Part shown: positions 6,046 to 8,841 of the stretch, piece after piece | How positions within the stretch are numbered: position 1 is the first letter of the stretch | How the letters are laid out: every line of letters begins with the position of its first letter | Assembly: GCA_964654535.1 (NCBI GenBank) | Contig: CAZZIZ010000138.1 | Location: forward strand, 1-8,841 | DNA from: CAZZIZ01 sp964654535 | GTDB taxonomy: Bacteria > Bacteroidota > Bacteroidia > Chitinophagales > UBA2359 | DNA length: 8,841 bases | Reading direction: 5' to 3' | Translations under genes and position numbers: made by a program | Notes under the pieces: model-generated | Told to the model about the DNA's origin: nothing | Database searches by the model: none | What the model saw: only the letters and a program-made list of their open reading frames with translations

Positions 6046-6423
6046 TTAGTCAAAAGTATCGCCAGCCTTTTTTACTGGGCTTTTGCTTGCTTTTCTCTTG
6101 GCGAGCATTTTATTGTAAATTTCTAATTGTTCTTCGGTTAAAACGGAACGGATCTCAACTTGTTGTTCCTCTTGCAAATCTTGTAAAGCTTCTCTTAAGC
6201 CAAGCGTGTTTTCATTGTTGCTGGCCATGCGTACTTCCTTGATTTTTGCCGTGTAGCCTTTTCTAATTTCTTGCAATTTCAGCTCTTGCTCTTCAGTTAG
6301 CTCCAACTGTTCCATGCTTTCGTTTACTGCTCTCACTTTGGTTTTTCCTGCGTCTTGTGCCGTTGCTGTTCCGAACACACAAAACATAAGTAGTGCCGCG
6401 AAAAATAATTTGTTGATTTTCAT
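6046..6423 (-). CDS. Small exported Spy/CpxP-like protein with two LTEEQ motifs
   Basis: This encodes 125 residues with a clear signal peptide (core FFAALLMFCVFG, cleavage likely after the ATA at 20-22). The mature part is helical and carries two perfect LTxxQ motifs, both LTEEQ, at 42-46 and 95-99, separated by a charged helix. This is the hallmark of Spy/CpxP-type periplasmic proteins, though the Bacteroidota versions are diverged and poorly studied. A short Lys-rich tail ends the protein. It is the first gene of a two-gene operon with the 295-residue relative 9 bp downstream, which suggests the two act together, perhaps in envelope stress. A -7 box lies about 20 bp upstream of the ATG. Confidence 0.83.
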   Translation of the reverse strand: MKINKLFFAALLMFCVFGTATAQDAGKTKVRAVNESMEQLELTEEQELKLQEIRKGYTAKIKEVRMASNNENTLGLREALQDLQEEQQVEIRSVLTEEQLEIYNKMLAKRKASKSPVKKAGDTFD

Positions 6424-6442
6424 TTGTTGTTATTTTATGCCC

Positions 6443-6450
6443 CAAAACTA
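6443..6450 (-). promoter_or_regulatory. Candidate -7 box of the Spy/CpxP-like operon
   Basis: Read on the - strand this is TAGTTTTG, an exact match to TAnnTTTG. It predicts a very short leader of about 13 nt before the ATG at 6423. No TTG is found at the usual distance for the -33 element, so the call rests on the -7 box and its position only. Confidence 0.45.
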
Positions 6451-6471
6451 ATCTATCGGCGCAATGTTTTG

Positions 6472-6487
6472 CTGAAGATTGCTTCAG
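6472..6487. repeat. Short inverted repeat in the divergent spacer
   Basis: CTGAAG and CTTCAG flank a 4-nt ATTG centre. The repeat lies 21-37 bp upstream of the -strand -7 box, where an activator or repressor could bind. It could also be chance; six base pairs is short. Confidence 0.3.
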
Positions 6488-6519
6488 TACTCAGACCACT
6501 AACACTAATTAACGTTTAA

Positions 6520-6535
6520 TTGAACAAGTGTTCAA
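6520..6535. promoter_or_regulatory. Palindromic operator candidate overlapping the -33 element
   Basis: TTGAACA and TGTTCAA form a perfect 7-bp inverted repeat around a 2-nt AG centre. The palindrome includes the -33 TTG and extends into the spacer, so a bound dimer would block the promoter. The GAACA/TGTTC half-site pattern resembles operators of TetR-family repressors; that assignment is inference, and no regulator gene lies in the window. Confidence 0.5.
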
Positions 6536-6550
6536 ATTGCAGTATCTTTG
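6520..6550 (+). promoter_or_regulatory. Candidate promoter of the serine hydrolase gene
   Basis: TATCTTTG at 6543-6550 matches the Bacteroidota -7 consensus exactly, and TTG at 6520-6522 lies 20 bp upstream, the usual -33 spacing. Transcription would begin near 6557, giving a leader of about 64 nt. Within that leader ACCAAG (6566-6571) and CTTGGT (6599-6604) can pair, closing a 27-nt loop just before the GTG start. Confidence 0.6.
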
Positions 6551-6620
6551 CACATAAGTTACAGAACCAAGGCCCAGACTTAAACGAGAGCACGTTATCT
6601 TGGTCTAAGCAAGCGATAAA

Positions 6621-7703
6621 GTGAAAAATACCATCCTGATTTTCTTTCTTTTTACAGGAGCTGCCCTATCGGCAAATGCTCAAAGTCAAGCCTTAGAAGG
6701 CTTGGTTGAAAAAATGGTAAAGCCCTATTTGGAAGAGGAAGGGGCTCACGGATTGACCATTGGTATAATAGAAAGTGGACACACTTATTATTACTCTTTT
6801 GGCCAAACGAGCGAAGACGATCTTGCCCTGCCCGACACAGAAGCTCTTATCCCAATTGGCAGTAGTAGCAAAATATTCACCGCTGCTATATTAATGCAAC
6901 TGGTTAGTGAAGAGAAACTCTCCCTGGCCGACCCTATTAGCGACATTCTTCCTCACGAGTTTAGCAACCCAACGGTAAGAAAACTCAATGCACATTTGTT
7001 GGCCAGCCAACAAAGTGGATTGCCAATGCGCCCGCAGAATTATCACCTGAAGAACAAAGACCCTTTAGCCCCATTTGTTCATTACACGGACGAACTGAGT
7101 TTTGAGTACTTAGAAACTTACAGAGAGTCAAAGAAGAACTACCCGATTGGGAAGTTTCGCTTTTCGAACTACAGCTATGTAGCGTTAGGAGAAGTTATCT
7201 GCGCAAGCGGCCAGCAGACTTGGCCCGAACTCTTTAAACAATATATAAACACGAACTACGAAATTACAGGTGTAAGCGCTGATCGACCAGGCGGAGAAGA
7301 AAAGCTCCTGCCTATACACTCTATTACTGGCAAAGAAATCGCCCCATTTGAATACGGCGTTTTTGCACCGAGTATTGGCGTTTACGCAAACTTAGCAGGC
7401 AGCCTGAAGTTTATGCAAGTTTGGATCGATGCCGTTGGCTCCAGCGAGTGGACCGAGATTCAGGAATCGCTTATGGAACATACCGAAACCGATCGCAAGC
7501 ACGTCAAAGCGGGTTACGGTTGGTTTATCTATCCCCGTTCCAAAAAGATCCCACCTCTTTATATGATCAGCGGCAAAACCAATGGTTCGTGGTCCTTTTA
7601 TGGTATGGTTCCGGAGACAAAAACCGCCGTGGTGATTTTATCAAATAGTAGATACAGCGTGGACGATATCGGAATAGAAATTCTAGATGTTATTAATCGA
7701 TAA
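6621..7703 (+). CDS. Exported serine beta-lactamase/PBP-fold protein with altered active-site motifs
   Basis: This encodes 360 residues starting at GTG; an in-frame TAA at 6606-6608 leaves no other start. A signal peptide ends with ANA at 18-20. The class C beta-lactamase-like order is visible: SxxK as SSSK at 81-84 (Ser81 nucleophile, Lys84), a helix KIFTAAILMQL, the LLASQQSGLP segment near 127-135, the second motif at 181-183, and the third near 319-321. Family members act as D-alanyl-D-alanine peptidases, esterases or beta-lactamases in the periplasm. Two motifs deviate. The expected Tyr of YxN is Phe (FSN at 181-183), and the expected K/H-T-G reads KTN before a Gly. Activity may thus be reduced, different or lost. 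It is transcribed alone, divergently from the Spy-like operon. Confidence 0.85.
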   Translation: MKNTILIFFLFTGAALSANAQSQALEGLVEKMVKPYLEEEGAHGLTIGIIESGHTYYYSFGQTSEDDLALPDTEALIPIGSSSKIFTAAILMQLVSEEKLSLADPISDILPHEFSNPTVRKLNAHLLASQQSGLPMRPQNYHLKNKDPLAPFVHYTDELSFEYLETYRESKKNYPIGKFRFSNYSYVALGEVICASGQQTWPELFKQYINTNYEITGVSADRPGGEEKLLPIHSITGKEIAPFEYGVFAPSIGVYANLAGSLKFMQVWIDAVGSSEWTEIQESLMEHTETDRKHVKAGYGWFIYPRSKKIPPLYMISGKTNGSWSFYGMVPETKTAVVILSNSRYSVDDIGIEILDVINR

Positions 7704-8037
7704 ATGGTTCTGTAGAAAAAGATTTTTGCAATCTTTGTATGGACAATGAGTGCCTTTGCATAAGGAACGACAGTCAGCGATTTTTTTTTGTTTTCAGAAA
7801 CCACAGAGATATTAGAATCGTTAGTTTGAAAGCCTTCTGAACGCGAAAAAACCAACACTTGGCAGAACCCCCAGCTAGGATATCCAGACCGGTCTCATTT
7901 AGGGACAAATGGACATGAATTGAGGTAAAGTTGACTGTAGTTAAGGCCTTTTTTAGGCTCATCTTTGCTTTGAGATTTTAAAACAAGCTTTTAAAAACAT
8001 AAGACTATATTCGGAGTCTACTCGAAAAACAAAAAAT
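7704..8037. other. Non-coding spacer before msrA
   Basis: I see no supportable gene in these 334 bases on either strand. They contain a run of nine T at 7781-7789 without a stem in front of it, a weak GCCT-TTTTT-AGGC hairpin at 7946-7958, and a TTG (7726-7728) with TGCCTTTG (7751-7758) that nearly fits a Bacteroidota promoter but faces no gene. Just before msrA, TATATTCG at 8006-8013 is one mismatch from TAnnTTTG but lacks a -33 TTG at the usual distance. Confidence 0.55.
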
Positions 8038-8697
8038 ATGAAGATCAAAATTTTCTTAATTCCAATTGCTTTATGCTTTACGCTACTTGCATGTACAAGT
8101 TTAAAAGGAGAGCATAACAAAGTATCAGACGAGCGCACGAAACAAGACTTAAGTAAGCTTAGCAAAGCATATTTCGCTAGTGGATGTTTTTGGTGTGTCG
8201 AGGCTGTTTACGAGTCAATCAATGGTGTCGAAGAAGCTATTTCAGGTTACGCCGGTGGGCATACACCCAACCCTACTTATAAGTCTATCGGAACTGGTCG
8301 CACGGGTCACGCCGAGGCGGTTGAAGTTTATTACGATCCAGATGTGGTGAGCTTCGAAGTCTTACTTAAGGCATTTTTTATGTCTGGCGATCCTACGACA
8401 CCCAATCGACAAGGACCTGATGCTGGCTCACAATACCGCTCTATGATATTTTATCAAAACGACGCAGAAGAATCTGCTGCGAGAGCTATGGTAAAAAAGT
8501 TAACGGACGAGGGTGCTTTTGCCAATCCGATAATTACTGAGATAGAGCCACTTACAAAGTTCTTCCCGGCAGAAGATTATCACCAAGATTATGAGCAACA
8601 CAATCCCAACAATCCATATGTGCGTGCTGTTTCGATACCGCGTTTGAACAAGTTCAAGAAAAACTGTCCTGAGATACTTAAGTCTGGAGCGCACTAA
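8038..8697 (+). CDS. msrA: Peptide-methionine (S)-S-oxide reductase, lipoprotein form
   Basis: This encodes 219 residues. MsrA reduces the S-form of methionine sulfoxide in proteins back to methionine. The core is clear: GCFWCVE with catalytic Cys50, then GYAGGH (70-75), GTGRTGHAEAVEV, NRQG, GSQYRS (130-135) and FPAEDYHQDY, including the substrate-binding Tyr, Glu and Asp region. A second Cys (53) sits in the same GCFWC motif, and Cys210 near the C-terminus is a candidate resolving Cys. The first 19 residues are a lipoprotein signal peptide (core FLIPIALCFTLL, lipobox LLAC, Cys19), followed by a polar linker to about 43. The enzyme is therefore predicted to be membrane-tethered and periplasmic rather than cytosolic. 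The usual HDPT reads GDPT (Gly117). It is probably transcribed alone. Confidence 0.95.
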   Translation: MKIKIFLIPIALCFTLLACTSLKGEHNKVSDERTKQDLSKLSKAYFASGCFWCVEAVYESINGVEEAISGYAGGHTPNPTYKSIGTGRTGHAEAVEVYYDPDVVSFEVLLKAFFMSGDPTTPNRQGPDAGSQYRSMIFYQNDAEESAARAMVKKLTDEGAFANPIITEIEPLTKFFPAEDYHQDYEQHNPNNPYVRAVSIPRLNKFKKNCPEILKSGAH

Positions 8698-8704
8698 GAA
8701 TTTA

Positions 8705-8841
8705 CCTGGGCAGCAACAGGCTATCCGCTTGTACTCGGCACGTCTATCTTTGGTTCAGCATAGTCGTGGGTGCGTATTCCCTAAACGGTCATCCACCCCC
8801 ACTCCTTGCTTCACACAAAGCTAGCCGCACCTCATACCGCT
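8705..8841. repeat. C-rich non-coding tail, possible second copy of a dispersed repeat
   Basis: No reading frame of note is found after msrA. The stretch is rich in C on the + strand (for example ATCCACCCCCACTCC at 8790-8804), unlike the A/T-rich spacers elsewhere. GCAGCAACAGG at 8710-8720 occurs inverted at 4419-4429 inside the structured block after the J-array. Together with GGCTATCCGCT it resembles imperfect intergenic repeats I associate with Flavobacteriales, from memory only. The element probably continues past the window edge. Confidence 0.4.

Noticed and set aside
7421..7648. Plus-strand open frame of 75 codons
   Set aside because: It is an out-of-frame shadow inside the serine hydrolase gene.
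7940..7960. GCCT-TTTTT-AGGC hairpin as a terminator
   Set aside because: The stem is only 4 bp and no T-tract follows it.
7598..8165. Minus-strand open frames at 7598-7858, 7774-7962 and 7959-8165
   Set aside because: They overlap the ends of the hydrolase and msrA genes and the A/T-rich spacer; no motif, signal or start context supports them.
8500..8694. Minus-strand open frame of 64 codons
   Set aside because: It lies fully antisense to the conserved C-terminal part of msrA.

Overview
The window looks like a contig from a marine-type Bacteroidota genome, most likely Flavobacteriales. The evidence is: intergenic elements matching the Bacteroidota -7 consensus TAnnTTTG, no Shine-Dalgarno sequences before the genes, several LTxxQ (Spy/CpxP-like) exported proteins, and a signal-peptide lipoprotein form of MsrA. 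No rRNA, tRNA, CRISPR array or transposase was seen.

Region 1 (1-4360) is a tight + strand array of J-domain (DnaJ-like) membrane proteins. It holds the 3' end of one copy, two small paralogous membrane proteins (485-859 and 870-1247), three complete J-proteins (1260-1973, 1970-2719, 2740-3480), the first 32 codons of a fourth, a 100-N assembly gap (3585-3684), and the 3' part of a further copy ending at 4360. The complete copies share one architecture: N-terminal J-domain with HPD, basic linker, a conserved helical module of about 100 residues that I do not recognise, and C-terminal membrane segment(s). There is no G/F region, zinc-finger or client-binding domain of classical DnaJ. All four visible J-protein starts are TTG. 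Spacing (4-nt overlap to 22 nt) suggests one operon. This array is the most unusual part of the window.

Region 2 (4361-5148) is a non-coding, hairpin-rich block resembling a dispersed intergenic repeat, then a small lipoprotein gene with its own candidate promoter, then a strong bidirectional terminator.

Region 3 (5149-6423, - strand) is a two-gene operon of exported, helical, highly charged Spy/CpxP-like proteins. It is divergent from region 4 (6621-7703, + strand), an exported serine beta-lactamase/PBP-fold protein whose YxN and KTG motifs are altered. The divergent spacer carries a -7 match for each direction, and a perfect 7-2-7 palindrome overlaps the -33 TTG of the + strand promoter, as a repressor operator might.

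Region 4 ends with a 334-bp spacer, a lipoprotein MsrA (8038-8697) and a C-rich non-coding tail that may be another copy of the dispersed repeat. Regions 2-4 fit an envelope theme (lipoprotein, periplasmic Spy-like proteins, a penicillin-binding fold, periplasmic methionine repair), but nothing in the sequence links them functionally to the J-protein array.
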